Shown here piece after piece: positions 18,415 through 26,356 of a stretch of 64,000 bases of DNA. The position numbers and the translations under genes were made by a program. Location: positions 1 to 64,000 of the forward strand of contig JAQCAD010000001.1 in the NCBI GenBank assembly GCA_027621915.1, written 5' to 3'. Within the stretch, counting starts at the first letter, position 1. Each line of letters starts with the position of its first letter. The stretch is from Pseudomonadota bacterium (GTDB taxonomy: Bacteria; Pseudomonadota; Gammaproteobacteria; Steroidobacterales; Woeseiaceae). The notes under the pieces are model-generated. The model had not been told where the DNA came from, made no database searches, and saw only the letters and a program-made list of their open reading frames with translations.

Positions 18415-19233
18415 TCAATATCCTGTCATGCTGTTCGGTCGCGCACGCAGCAATTTGAAATGATGAAATCCCATGTCAATGTAAGGCTCGAGCGGAAAGT
18501 CGACCATGCCCAGCAGATCTCGGTCCTTGATGGATTGAGAACATTGAAACTCGCCGCCCTGGTATTTGTTCAGTTTCGATATCGACAGGTAGCAGAGCTT
18601 CGACGGGCAGGTCAGCGCACATCCCGCATTCGCAAAGAGAATGATTCTGTCCTTTTGCTCTACTTCACTCAGGAATTTGAAGTCCTCGTTGAGCCGCATT
18701 GGCAAAACCACTGAATCGTAAAGTCGCAGTGCTTCATCGATTTTGCGGTGAGATTTAAGGTTCTTTATGACGCTTCCGTCCAGCTTGTAACGCGGAAAAT
18801 CAAGTCGAATCCAGCGGGCAAGATCGTCGTTCGTGACAATTATTGAATTGATGACATTATGATACCGCTTGAGTATCGGCAGACTTTTTTCATACTCGTG
18901 CCGCTCCACAAAATGATTCGACATGGGGATCCGAACACCGATGTCTGCGTTGTTAAGCTGTGCAACATCGCGTTCTGACAGTTCGCAGTTACTGAACATT
19001 CTTCCACCGTAAAGCGTCGATCGCTGTACAAAACCGAAGAGACTGTCGATTTCCCGCAAAGATAAATTACCGTACTGGCGTCGCAGAAATGCAAAAACCG
19101 GCACATCCGGGTTCTTGCTGCGAGCAGAAACGGTGAAGGTAGCAGCCGGCGCAGTCGGCGCCACAGCCGCAGTAAACACGCTTCCTTCGGGTACCGGCTT
19201 TCGGCGGGTATCCGGCTCGCCATACGGGTTCAT
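18415..19233 (-). CDS. Unknown protein with Cys cluster, possibly U32-peptidase-like fold
   Basis: A 272-residue protein that I cannot assign firmly. After a low-complexity, Ala/Pro-rich start it has VFAFLRRQYGNLSLRE, a VINSIIVTNDDLARWI segment, SVIKNL and a Cys-rich stretch AGCALTCPSKLCY. The rhythm of alternating strands and helices with a late Cys cluster resembles U32-peptidase-like barrel proteins, but this is pattern memory and not proof. No signal peptide or membrane segment is evident. The position upstream of a TylF-type methyltransferase gene suggests a glycan or natural-product context. Confidence 0.6.
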   Translation of the reverse strand: MNPYGEPDTRRKPVPEGSVFTAAVAPTAPAATFTVSARSKNPDVPVFAFLRRQYGNLSLREIDSLFGFVQRSTLYGGRMFSNCELSERDVAQLNNADIGVRIPMSNHFVERHEYEKSLPILKRYHNVINSIIVTNDDLARWIRLDFPRYKLDGSVIKNLKSHRKIDEALRLYDSVVLPMRLNEDFKFLSEVEQKDRIILFANAGCALTCPSKLCYLSISKLNKYQGGEFQCSQSIKDRDLLGMVDFPLEPYIDMGFHHFKLLRARPNSMTGY

Positions 19234-19413
19234 AGGTTGCCCGGCATTTCCTGGTCACTGGTTAAGCACACTTAAGCAAGCCAAGGCAGCACAGACCATG
19301 AGGAAATGTACTTAAGTCAGATCAGGGAGGTCCGTCCCGAGGTCGGTCGGTCTGCGGTGAATTGCGGTATATTGCCCTGCTAAAGTCGCCATCCACCATC
19401 CTCAGGGAATCCA

Positions 19414-21171
19414 ATGAAACGATGTATCTCGCTGTTTTTACTACTATTTATCCTGGGTTGCTCACCCACTGAGCGGCCCGATTCAGGTGCCGCGACAAGT
19501 CCTGAAACCGCGGCCGACGCCACACCGCGATCCTGGGCAAAGGGTGGCATGGCCACGGCTGCTAATCCGCACGCAGTCGCAGCAGCGATTGAAATGCTGG
19601 AGAAAGGCGGCCATGCCGTGGACGCTGCCATTGCCGCCCACGCAGTGCTCGGCCTTGTTGAGCCGCAGAGCTCGGGCATTGGCGGCGGTGGCTTTATGCT
19701 GGTGTACGAGTACGACGGCAGCGAACTGACGTTCCACGAAGGACGTGAGATTGCACCTGCCGGAGCCACCATTGATATGTTCATGCGCGATGGCGTAGTC
19801 ATGGAGTTCATGGAGGCGTGGCAAAGCGGCAAGGCGGTCGGCGTGCCGGGCGCTGTGGCGCTGTACAGAAGCGCCCATGATCAGCATGGCAAGTTGCCCT
19901 GGGAAGAAATTTTCGCGCCGGCCATCCGCCTGGCAACAGAAGGCTTCGTCGTATCACCGCGTCTCGCAGACTATCTCCCGAGGATGGCCCAGTTCAGTCA
20001 ACTGGCGAAAAACCCCGCGACAGCAGCCTATTTCTATCCAGGCGGCGAGCCACTTAAGGCCGGCGATCTCCTGAAGAACCCCGAGTACGCCGCAACGTTG
20101 ACGAGGATTGCGAAAGAAGGCATCAGCGCGTTCTATACAGGCGAGATCGCGGAAGCAATTGCTGCGGCTGCACAGGCGGAGCCAAACGGCGGCACGCTGA
20201 CGGCAGCGGATATCGAGGCATACAAGCCAGTGACGCGACCCGTGATATGTGGCGAATTTCGCGACTTGAGCATTTGCACGTCCTCACCCCCATCGTCCGG
20301 CGGCGCGCAAATCATGATTGCCGGCCTGTACGACCACCTGTCAGCGGACGCCACTAACCAGTCAGACAGGATCGCGGCTTTTGTCGACGCCCAGCGACTG
20401 GCTTACGCCGATCGCGATCATTATTTCGGTGACCCGGATGAGATCGACATCCCGCTGGATGACCTCCTGGATCCCGTCTACCTTAAGCACCGGGCGACCG
20501 AGCGGTTCGCACCAGGCGCCAACCCAACGCCTGGCGACCCGGGCCTCGTATTCGATCGGGAATCAACTGCATCACTTTGGGCACCGGATACGACGGAAGA
20601 AGCTGCCGGAACTACACATCTTTCAGTCATCGATAATGAAGGCAATGCCGTCTCCATGACGGCGACCGTCGAGGCGCCTTTTGGCTCCTCCCGCTGGGCA
20701 GCAGGATTTTTGCTCAACAATGAAATGACAGACTTTGCGCGCGAAGTGCCGACGGACGGGTCGCGTCTTGCCAATGCCATTACGCCCGGGCGCAGGCCCC
20801 GCTCGTCCATGTCTCCAAGCATGGTCTTTGACGACACCGGGAACCTGGTCATGGTTACAGGATCACCGGGAGGGAATTCTATTCCCGCCTATGTCGCCAA
20901 AACGTTGGTTGGCGTTCTCGACTGGGGCTTGTCCGCACAGGATGCGGTCGATCACCCCAATATTGTTGCCCGCGGCGAGACTGTCAGAGTCGAGATCAAC
21001 GTTGAACCGGGCCAGTCCATTGCAAATGACCTTAAGGAGCGCGGCTACAACGTACGGGAAAGCGACGGGGAAAACTCAGGGCTCCATATCATCGTGGTCA
21101 ATCAGGAGGGCCTGGACGGCGCAGCGGACAAGCGACGCGAAGGATTAGTTGCGGTGCCTGCGTCTAACTGA
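19414..21171 (+). CDS. ggt: Gamma-glutamyltransferase, lipoprotein
   Basis: A 585-residue gamma-glutamyltranspeptidase precursor. The autoprocessing site precedes the nucleophile Thr400 in AGTTHLSVID, giving a large subunit of about 399 residues and a small one of 186. Other landmarks are SGIGGGGFML, GREIAP and, in the small subunit, SPGGNSIP. It cleaves gamma-glutamyl bonds of glutathione or transfers the glutamyl group in the periplasm. The N-terminus ends FILGC, a lipobox, so the enzyme should be lipid-anchored rather than soluble. An AGGGA ribosome site precedes ATG 19414. It lies 96 bases upstream of the thioredoxin-flavin cluster, and both deal with thiol/redox chemistry. Confidence 0.93.
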   Translation: MKRCISLFLLLFILGCSPTERPDSGAATSPETAADATPRSWAKGGMATAANPHAVAAAIEMLEKGGHAVDAAIAAHAVLGLVEPQSSGIGGGGFMLVYEYDGSELTFHEGREIAPAGATIDMFMRDGVVMEFMEAWQSGKAVGVPGAVALYRSAHDQHGKLPWEEIFAPAIRLATEGFVVSPRLADYLPRMAQFSQLAKNPATAAYFYPGGEPLKAGDLLKNPEYAATLTRIAKEGISAFYTGEIAEAIAAAAQAEPNGGTLTAADIEAYKPVTRPVICGEFRDLSICTSSPPSSGGAQIMIAGLYDHLSADATNQSDRIAAFVDAQRLAYADRDHYFGDPDEIDIPLDDLLDPVYLKHRATERFAPGANPTPGDPGLVFDRESTASLWAPDTTEEAAGTTHLSVIDNEGNAVSMTATVEAPFGSSRWAAGFLLNNEMTDFAREVPTDGSRLANAITPGRRPRSSMSPSMVFDDTGNLVMVTGSPGGNSIPAYVAKTLVGVLDWGLSAQDAVDHPNIVARGETVRVEINVEPGQSIANDLKERGYNVRESDGENSGLHIIVVNQEGLDGAADKRREGLVAVPASN

Positions 21172-21267
21172 CTTCAAGGCAGCGACAGTCGCCCACAATA
21201 AGGGAAATCACGACTGTAGCTGGCGTTATGCGGCCGGAATAATCGACCGTCAAACCGGAGTAATTGA

Positions 21268-21741
21268 ATGAATTTCCGTAGTGCCGCTCGAAAGTTATTG
21301 CTCTTGTTGGCCGCATGCCTGTTGCTGGCCAGCGGCACATCCTTGCGGGCGGAACATTCGCTGGATCTTGGCGAATACCGCGGGAAGGTGGTCCTGCTGG
21401 ACTTCTGGGCATCGTGGTGCGTGCCCTGCCGCCGCTCCTTCCCGTGGATGAACCAGATGCAACAAAAGTATGGTGACAGCGGCCTGGTTATTATCGGCGT
21501 CAATATGGACGCAGAAGGCGGCGCCGCCCAGACCTTTCTCGATGATTACCCGGCTAATTTTAAAATCATCACCGACCCGGACGGGGCACTCGCGCGGCAG
21601 TACGACGTTATTGCGATGCCGAGTTCATACGTCATCGGTCGTGACGGCGAACTGGTAACGCGACACCTGGGATTCAAAGTCAAAAATCAGGGTGAATATG
21701 AATCGATACTGCTTGAATCATTAAGAACCGGTACGGAGTAA
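21268..21741 (+). CDS. TlpA-like periplasmic thioredoxin-fold protein
   Basis: A 157-residue exported thioredoxin-like protein. A signal sequence (about 1-28, LLLLAACLLLASG) precedes a short TlpA/AhpC-type domain with DFWASWCVPCRRSFPW, the redox pair being Cys-Val-Pro-Cys, and the cis-Pro loop IAMPSSYVI. It should exchange disulfides in the periplasm. ATG 21268 has GGAG 7 bases upstream. It is the first gene of a compact run with DUF4266, DUF3570 and ApbE genes, so one of those envelope proteins may be its client. Confidence 0.9.
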   Translation: MNFRSAARKLLLLLAACLLLASGTSLRAEHSLDLGEYRGKVVLLDFWASWCVPCRRSFPWMNQMQQKYGDSGLVIIGVNMDAEGGAAQTFLDDYPANFKIITDPDGALARQYDVIAMPSSYVIGRDGELVTRHLGFKVKNQGEYESILLESLRTGTE

Positions 21742-21745
21742 AAGA

Positions 21746-21958
21746 ATGCGAAAACTGATTATGACCATTGGAGGCCTGATGCTCGCGGGCTGCTCAACGA
21801 TGGGTGTCGAACCCTGGGAGCGCGATGTCCTCGCTAAAGAAGAAATGCGGCTGATCTCTGATCCGCTCGAAGTAGCGATCGATGAGCATATTTATTTCAG
21901 CAAAGAGGCCTCGAGTGGCGGCCGTGGATTTGGCGGCGGAGGCTGTGGCTGCAACTAG
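21746..21958 (+). CDS. DUF4266 small lipoprotein with Gly/Cys-rich tail
   Basis: A 70-residue lipoprotein matching what I know as DUF4266. The signal ends LMLAGC (lipidated Cys16); the mature part has the conserved VEPWERDVLAKEEM and a segment DEHIYFSKEAS. It then ends in GGRGFGGGGCGCN, with two closely spaced cysteines at the very C-terminus. The tail could bind metal, form a disulfide or attach to another group; none is shown. It begins 4 bases after the thioredoxin stop, whose GGAG overlaps the previous stop region, and is followed at 14 bases by the DUF3570 gene. Confidence 0.85.
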   Translation: MRKLIMTIGGLMLAGCSTMGVEPWERDVLAKEEMRLISDPLEVAIDEHIYFSKEASSGGRGFGGGGCGCN

Positions 21959-21972
21959 CCGCGTGGTCACTT

Positions 21973-23289
21973 ATGAAAACCAATAAACCGAAAACGGTGG
22001 CCGCAACTCTGGCGACCGCGACTTGCGCGCTGCTTGGAACGGGCGCCGTCACACCAGTTCAGGCCCAGGAAGAGCCGGGCTGGGCATTCGATACCGCGCT
22101 GCTCTATTACGGAGAAAGTGACAATCGCGTGGAGGACGTCAGCCTCAATTTTCTGGCATTGCGAAATTTTGTCGACGATCAAGTCCTTACCTTGTCCCTC
22201 GGCGTGGACACGCTGACCGGCGCAACTCCGATCGGCGCGATGCCGTACAACGGCCCACAAACTTTTACGAGCCCCTCAGGCAACGCCGTTGCCACACGAC
22301 CAGCCGGCGAAATTCCACTGGACGACACCTTCCTGGACACGCGCTACGCGTTGTCGGCCAGCTGGCAGCAGCCCTGGGGTCGGTTAAACACGGTCAGCGC
22401 GGGCCTGTCCGCGTCCAAGGAATATGACTACCTTCACCTCGGCGCGAACTTCAAGTTGTCGCGGGACTTCAATGAACGCAATACGACCGTCTCTTTCGGC
22501 CTCGCCTTTGCTGCCGATGAGGTGCAGCCTGTCGGTGGCACGCCGACTCCGCTGACGCCCATGGCCGAAGTTGGCAATCTTTCCAATCGGCTGGGCGACA
22601 AGTCGAAAGACGTTATCGACGTGGTGCTCGGAGTCACGCAGGTGATTAACCGCAACCTGCTGGTGCAGCTGAACTATTCTCTGAGCAATGCAGACGGCTA
22701 CCTGAATGATCCATTCAAGATCGTCAGCCTTGTGGATCCTATAACCGGTGATCCGATTGCTCGCGCTCCCACGCCGGGAGCTGATAGCCCATCCCATCAG
22801 TATCTGTTCGAAAGCCGGCCGGACACACGCACAAAACACAGCTTGTTTGGTCAGGCCAAGTACTACATGGGCGGCAAAGTGCTGGACGCATCCTATCGCT
22901 ACATGACTGACGACTGGAATATCGACTCTCATACACTCGACGTTCGCTACCGCTGGCCGATTGGCGACAACAGTTACATCGAACCGCACGTTCGGTATTA
23001 CACGCAGACCCATGCGGATTTCTATCGCACGAGCCTGGCAGGCGGCAGTCCGCTGCCGGTCAATGCGTCAGCCGATTATCGCCTTGGCGAATTCGATGCA
23101 ATTACGTTCGGTGTCAAGTACGGCTGGAAAGCAGAATCGGGCAACGAGTGGAATGCGCGACTGGAAATGTATACAGCCGATGGATCCGTACCCGGCGATC
23201 TGTTGATCGGCACAAATCAGGTGGGCCGCGATATCTATCCTGACCTGGACGCGATCATTTTTCAGCTCGGATATCGCTTCGGCAGGTGA
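21973..23289 (+). CDS. DUF3570 outer-membrane beta-barrel protein with predicted FMN-attachment motif
   Basis: A 438-residue DUF3570 protein. A signal peptide ends near VQA-Q (residue 31), followed by alternating amphipathic strands rich in aromatic residues and a C-terminal IIFQLGYRFGR whose penultimate aromatic pattern is typical of outer-membrane barrels. Residues 79-85 read D-T-L-T-G-A-T, which fits the Dxx(S/T)GA(S/T) acceptor motif used by ApbE to attach FMN to the last Thr, here Thr85 (codon 22225-22227). The apbE gene starts one base after this stop codon. I infer a flavinylated envelope protein; the redox partner is unknown. ATG 21973 has only a weak ribosome site, suggesting coupled translation. 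Confidence 0.87.
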   Translation: MKTNKPKTVAATLATATCALLGTGAVTPVQAQEEPGWAFDTALLYYGESDNRVEDVSLNFLALRNFVDDQVLTLSLGVDTLTGATPIGAMPYNGPQTFTSPSGNAVATRPAGEIPLDDTFLDTRYALSASWQQPWGRLNTVSAGLSASKEYDYLHLGANFKLSRDFNERNTTVSFGLAFAADEVQPVGGTPTPLTPMAEVGNLSNRLGDKSKDVIDVVLGVTQVINRNLLVQLNYSLSNADGYLNDPFKIVSLVDPITGDPIARAPTPGADSPSHQYLFESRPDTRTKHSLFGQAKYYMGGKVLDASYRYMTDDWNIDSHTLDVRYRWPIGDNSYIEPHVRYYTQTHADFYRTSLAGGSPLPVNASADYRLGEFDAITFGVKYGWKAESGNEWNARLEMYTADGSVPGDLLIGTNQVGRDIYPDLDAIIFQLGYRFGR

Positions 23290-23290
23290 C

Positions 23291-24193
23291 GTGACGAAAT
23301 CCGGGCGTTTAATTCGGATTTCGACAAGGCCTGGTCACGTCTCGGGCGCATTCGTTGCGATGGGCAGCCCGTGCGAATTGCTGGTTGAGTCAGGCAGCGA
23401 GTCTACTGCCAGGCAATTGACTCAAATAATTGCTGACGAGGCATGGCGAATTGAGGACAAGTTCAGCCGCTACCTGCCGGGCAACATTGTCGATCGTATC
23501 AATCGCGGCAACGGCGAGCCGGTTGAGGTGGATGAAGAAACGGCGAACCTGATCGATTTCGCAGCGACGCTTACTGAGATGAGCGAGGGGCTTTTTGACA
23601 TCACGTCAGGGGTGCTTCGCGAAGCATGGAAATTCGACGGCAGCGATAAATTACCGGACACGGCAACCGTTACTTCGATTCTCGAGAGAGTCGGCTGGCA
23701 CAAACTTGACTGGTCGCGACCTCTGCTAACTCTGCAGTCGGGCATGCAAATCGATCTGGGGGGTATCGGCAAGGAATATGCGGTCGACAAGGCTGCAGCA
23801 TTGCTGCGCGAGCTAACCACTGATTCCTGCCTGATAAACTTTGGCGGCGATATTTTCGCGACCGGCGTTTCGACCGATCGCAGGGGCTGGCAGGTTGGAA
23901 TCGAGGCACCCGACTCCGACGGCCGGATCGCCAGCAAGATCATTCACCTGAAAAACGGTGGTCTTGCGACCAGCGGTGACGCGCGCCGTTTCCTTTTGAA
24001 AGACGGGATTCGTTATGGCCATATCCTGAATCCGAAGACGGGCTGGCCGGTTACCAACGCACCGCGGTCAATCACTGTCGCAGCAGATACCTGCACGCAG
24101 GCTGGAATGCTCGCAACGCTGGCGATGCTTCGAGGGGCGGATGCCGAGTCATTCCTCAATGCTCAGGACGTAAAACACTGGTGTTATTTCTAG
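23291..24193 (+). CDS. apbE: FAD:protein FMN transferase (ApbE)
   Basis: A 300-residue ApbE-family flavin transferase, which uses FAD and Mg2+ to attach FMN covalently to Thr/Ser of target proteins outside the cytoplasm. Typical segments are FVAMGSPCELLVE, LFDITSGVLREAW, DLGGIGKEYAVDKAA, NFGGDIFATG, HILNPKTGWPV and the Mg-binding AADTCTQAGMLAT. The start is GTG at 23291, one base after the DUF3570 stop, so the two are co-translated. No obvious signal peptide or lipobox is present with this start, which is unusual for ApbE and leaves its location open. The 3' end overlaps the convergent arsR-type gene by 4 bases. Confidence 0.92.
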   Translation: MTKSGRLIRISTRPGHVSGAFVAMGSPCELLVESGSESTARQLTQIIADEAWRIEDKFSRYLPGNIVDRINRGNGEPVEVDEETANLIDFAATLTEMSEGLFDITSGVLREAWKFDGSDKLPDTATVTSILERVGWHKLDWSRPLLTLQSGMQIDLGGIGKEYAVDKAAALLRELTTDSCLINFGGDIFATGVSTDRRGWQVGIEAPDSDGRIASKIIHLKNGGLATSGDARRFLLKDGIRYGHILNPKTGWPVTNAPRSITVAADTCTQAGMLATLAMLRGADAESFLNAQDVKHWCYF

Positions 24194-24549
24194 TGACTGT
24201 CCAGTTCTTCGAGATCTTTTTGCAACTGGCTCAACAGACCTGCCGACGGCGCCGCGTAGGCGGAAATCCAGCGCTCATGAATGCGCTGAATCGGGCTTAC
24301 GTCGAGATAATTCCACCTGCAGCGGCCTTCCTTCCTGCTGATGATCAACCGGGCCTTTTCCAGCACCCCCAGGTGTTGCATGACGGTGGTTCGATCAAGG
24401 TGCGGCAGGTTCTTGCCAATGTCTCCGGTGGTCAGCGGTGCATCCCTTAAAAGATCCAGAATTCCCCGGCGATCGACGCTCGCCAGAGCCTTGAATACCA
24501 GGTCATCCTGAGCCAGGGCGCCTTTTCCCTTGTTTTTTTGCTTTGCCAT
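24190..24549 (-). CDS. ArsR-family winged-helix repressor
   Basis: A 119-residue ArsR-type regulator. The winged helix-turn-helix is visible as VFKALASVDRRGILDLLRDAPLT, with recognition helix DRTTVMQHLGVLEKARLI and wing ISRKEGRCRWNYL. There is no metal-binding Cys box, and the divergent SRPBCC gene makes this the common ArsR/SRPBCC two-gene arrangement. It probably represses itself and its partner through the palindrome at 24561-24576. It runs convergently into apbE. Confidence 0.9.
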   Translation of the reverse strand: MAKQKNKGKGALAQDDLVFKALASVDRRGILDLLRDAPLTTGDIGKNLPHLDRTTVMQHLGVLEKARLIISRKEGRCRWNYLDVSPIQRIHERWISAYAAPSAGLLSQLQKDLEELDSH

Positions 24550-24576
24550 TTGACAACCATGTTATATTTTTATAAC
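24550..24576 (+). promoter_or_regulatory. Promoter and overlapping palindromic operator for the ArsR/SRPBCC pair
   Basis: A consensus TTGACA (24550-24555) is followed at 15 bases by TATAAC (24571-24576), a slightly short but good promoter for the SRPBCC gene. A perfect inverted repeat GTTATA-TTTT-TATAAC (24561-24576) covers the -10 box. A dimeric ArsR protein bound there would block RNA polymerase in both directions. Confidence 0.7.
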
Positions 24577-24609
24577 GTATTTAGCAAGACCAGCAAAGGA
24601 GACGAAAAG

Positions 24610-25056
24610 ATGGCCCGGAACTATACAATTCAGACGAAAATCATGCGTCCTGTGGCTGACGTGTTTGACGCCGTTTTCTCGAAAGAGAAGATGTTGAACT
24701 ATTTCGTCGATGCCGCAAGCGGCGACTTGGTCGAAGGTTCGACCGTCAGGTGGCGTTGGGATCACTACGGCGAGAATCCGGTCGTTGTGAAGAAAGTGGT
24801 AGGTGACGAGTTAATTGAGCTCACGTTGAACTCCCGCGATTGGGATAAGACGAAAGATGAGGCCTACGACGTCAGGGTCATTTTTGAATTTTCAGTACTC
24901 GAGGACGGAGCGACCATGCTGTCCATCAGTGAAGAAGGCTGGAAGACGGATGCGGACGGGTTGAAAGCATCGCATGACAACTGCGGCGGCTGGCAACACA
25001 TGGCAATGTGTCTCAAAGCCTGGATCGAACACGGCATCGACCTGCGCCAGCCCTGA
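24610..25056 (+). CDS. SRPBCC (AHSA1-like) domain protein
   Basis: A 148-residue START/Bet v1-like protein of the AHSA1 type. It begins with the typical IQTKIMRPVADVFDAVFS, has WDHYGENPVVVKKV in the middle strands, and ends with NCGGWQHMAMCLKAWIEHG, the family's C-terminal helix. It probably binds a small hydrophobic ligand. The start at 24610 is set by AAGGAG about 8 bases upstream. Divergent pairing with an ArsR regulator suggests that the regulator senses or controls the ligand-related function. Confidence 0.88.
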   Translation: MARNYTIQTKIMRPVADVFDAVFSKEKMLNYFVDAASGDLVEGSTVRWRWDHYGENPVVVKKVVGDELIELTLNSRDWDKTKDEAYDVRVIFEFSVLEDGATMLSISEEGWKTDADGLKASHDNCGGWQHMAMCLKAWIEHGIDLRQP

Positions 25057-25110
25057 CCAGAGGCTCAATTGTTGGACTACACTGAACCTTGGCAACCAGG
25101 GAGTCAGATC

Positions 25111-26352
25111 ATGCTTACCCGTAGGGCCGCCCTTTTGGGCGGAACAGCCGCCGTATTCGCGCCACTCGCCTTGTCGGCGGATGAACAAGCTGCACTTGAA
25201 TTCGATCCCGCCTCGGCATTTCCACACAAGGACGCATTTATCGCGATCGACGGCACCTACCTGAACTGTGCCAGCCAGCACCCGATCAGTCGCGGAGGAA
25301 GAAAGTCGATACTTCGATACCTCGATTACAAGTCGCTCGCAGGTCAAAGCGACTACTCTGTCTCCGGGACTTACCAACGAGTGCTCGACAATTACGCAAC
25401 GTTGATTGGTGCAGACGTTGACGAGGTTTGTTTCGTTCAAAGCACCACAGTTGGAGAGAACCTCATTTTGAGGGCAATGGATTTTCCGCAAGGCCACGGT
25501 CGAATTGTTACTGACGACCTGCACTATGTCGGTTCACTGCCAACTTACGCAGAACTCGAAAATCTTGGCGTTGAAGTCGTGACATTGCGGGCCGACGAAG
25601 CCGGCAGAGTTTCGTTGCGTCAGTTCGAGGAAGCCATTAACAAGGAAACGCGATTAGTTTGTGTTTCTTCGGTGTCAATGGTCAACGGTTTCCGGCACGA
25701 CCTCAAAGGTCTGTGCGAAATTGCCCACGAAAGGGGCGCAATGGTGTTTGCAGATATTGTGCACGAAGTCGGAAGCATGCCATTTAACGTAAGGGCTTCC
25801 GGTGTCGATTTTTGTTCCGCAGCAAGCTACAAGTGGCTGATGGGCGAGCAAGGACTGGGATTTCTGTACGCCCGAAAAGACCGGCTTGCTGGTCTCACGA
25901 GGCCGTGGTTCGGCCATTACCAGCTCAAGAGTCGAAGCAGTTTCGGATTTCCCTGCACCGGGATGGGAGACTCGATAACAGCATACGAACATTACGACGG
26001 AGCGCTGGGGTACTTCGCGATGGGCTCGCAAGCCAATATTAACGCGGCCTTACTCGATCATTCTTTGCACTACCTGCTAGCCGCAGGGCCAGATCGAATT
26101 CAGAAATACCGCCAACCGATGATGGACAGGCTGCAGCGGGCGCTACCGAAAATCGGCTATATTCCGATTACACCCGCAGATTCTAAAACTGCCCTGGTAT
26201 CGTTCTTGCACAAAGGTAATGTTGACTGGTTACACGAAAAACTGAGTACTGCGAAAATTTCGATTTCGGTGGCGCAGCATCACATCCGTGTATCACCATC
26301 GGTGTTCAATGACATGGATGACATCGAGAGACTCATCCAGGCTTTAGCCTGA
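25111..26352 (+). CDS. Tat-exported class V aminotransferase family protein
   Basis: A 413-residue class V (NifS/isopenicillin-N-epimerase-like) PLP enzyme with the Schiff-base Lys241 in ASYKWLMGEQG and the Asp of VFADIVHEVG at 215. The N-terminus MLTRRAALLGGTAAVFAPLALSA has a twin-Arg pair and a hydrophobic stretch, a short but plausible Tat signal. ATG 25111 is preceded by AGGGAG. Together with 4314-5672 it is the second PLP enzyme in this window with an export signal. Relatives act as desulfurases, epimerases or lyases; the substrate is unknown. It runs convergently into sstT with a 4-base gap. Confidence 0.82.
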   Translation: MLTRRAALLGGTAAVFAPLALSADEQAALEFDPASAFPHKDAFIAIDGTYLNCASQHPISRGGRKSILRYLDYKSLAGQSDYSVSGTYQRVLDNYATLIGADVDEVCFVQSTTVGENLILRAMDFPQGHGRIVTDDLHYVGSLPTYAELENLGVEVVTLRADEAGRVSLRQFEEAINKETRLVCVSSVSMVNGFRHDLKGLCEIAHERGAMVFADIVHEVGSMPFNVRASGVDFCSAASYKWLMGEQGLGFLYARKDRLAGLTRPWFGHYQLKSRSSFGFPCTGMGDSITAYEHYDGALGYFAMGSQANINAALLDHSLHYLLAAGPDRIQKYRQPMMDRLQRALPKIGYIPITPADSKTALVSFLHKGNVDWLHEKLSTAKISISVAQHHIRVSPSVFNDMDDIERLIQALA

Positions 26353-26356
26353 ACCC

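Noticed and set aside
24892-25524. 210-codon minus-strand frame opposite the SRPBCC and class V aminotransferase genes
   Set aside because: It is antisense to two recognised proteins and has no start signal.
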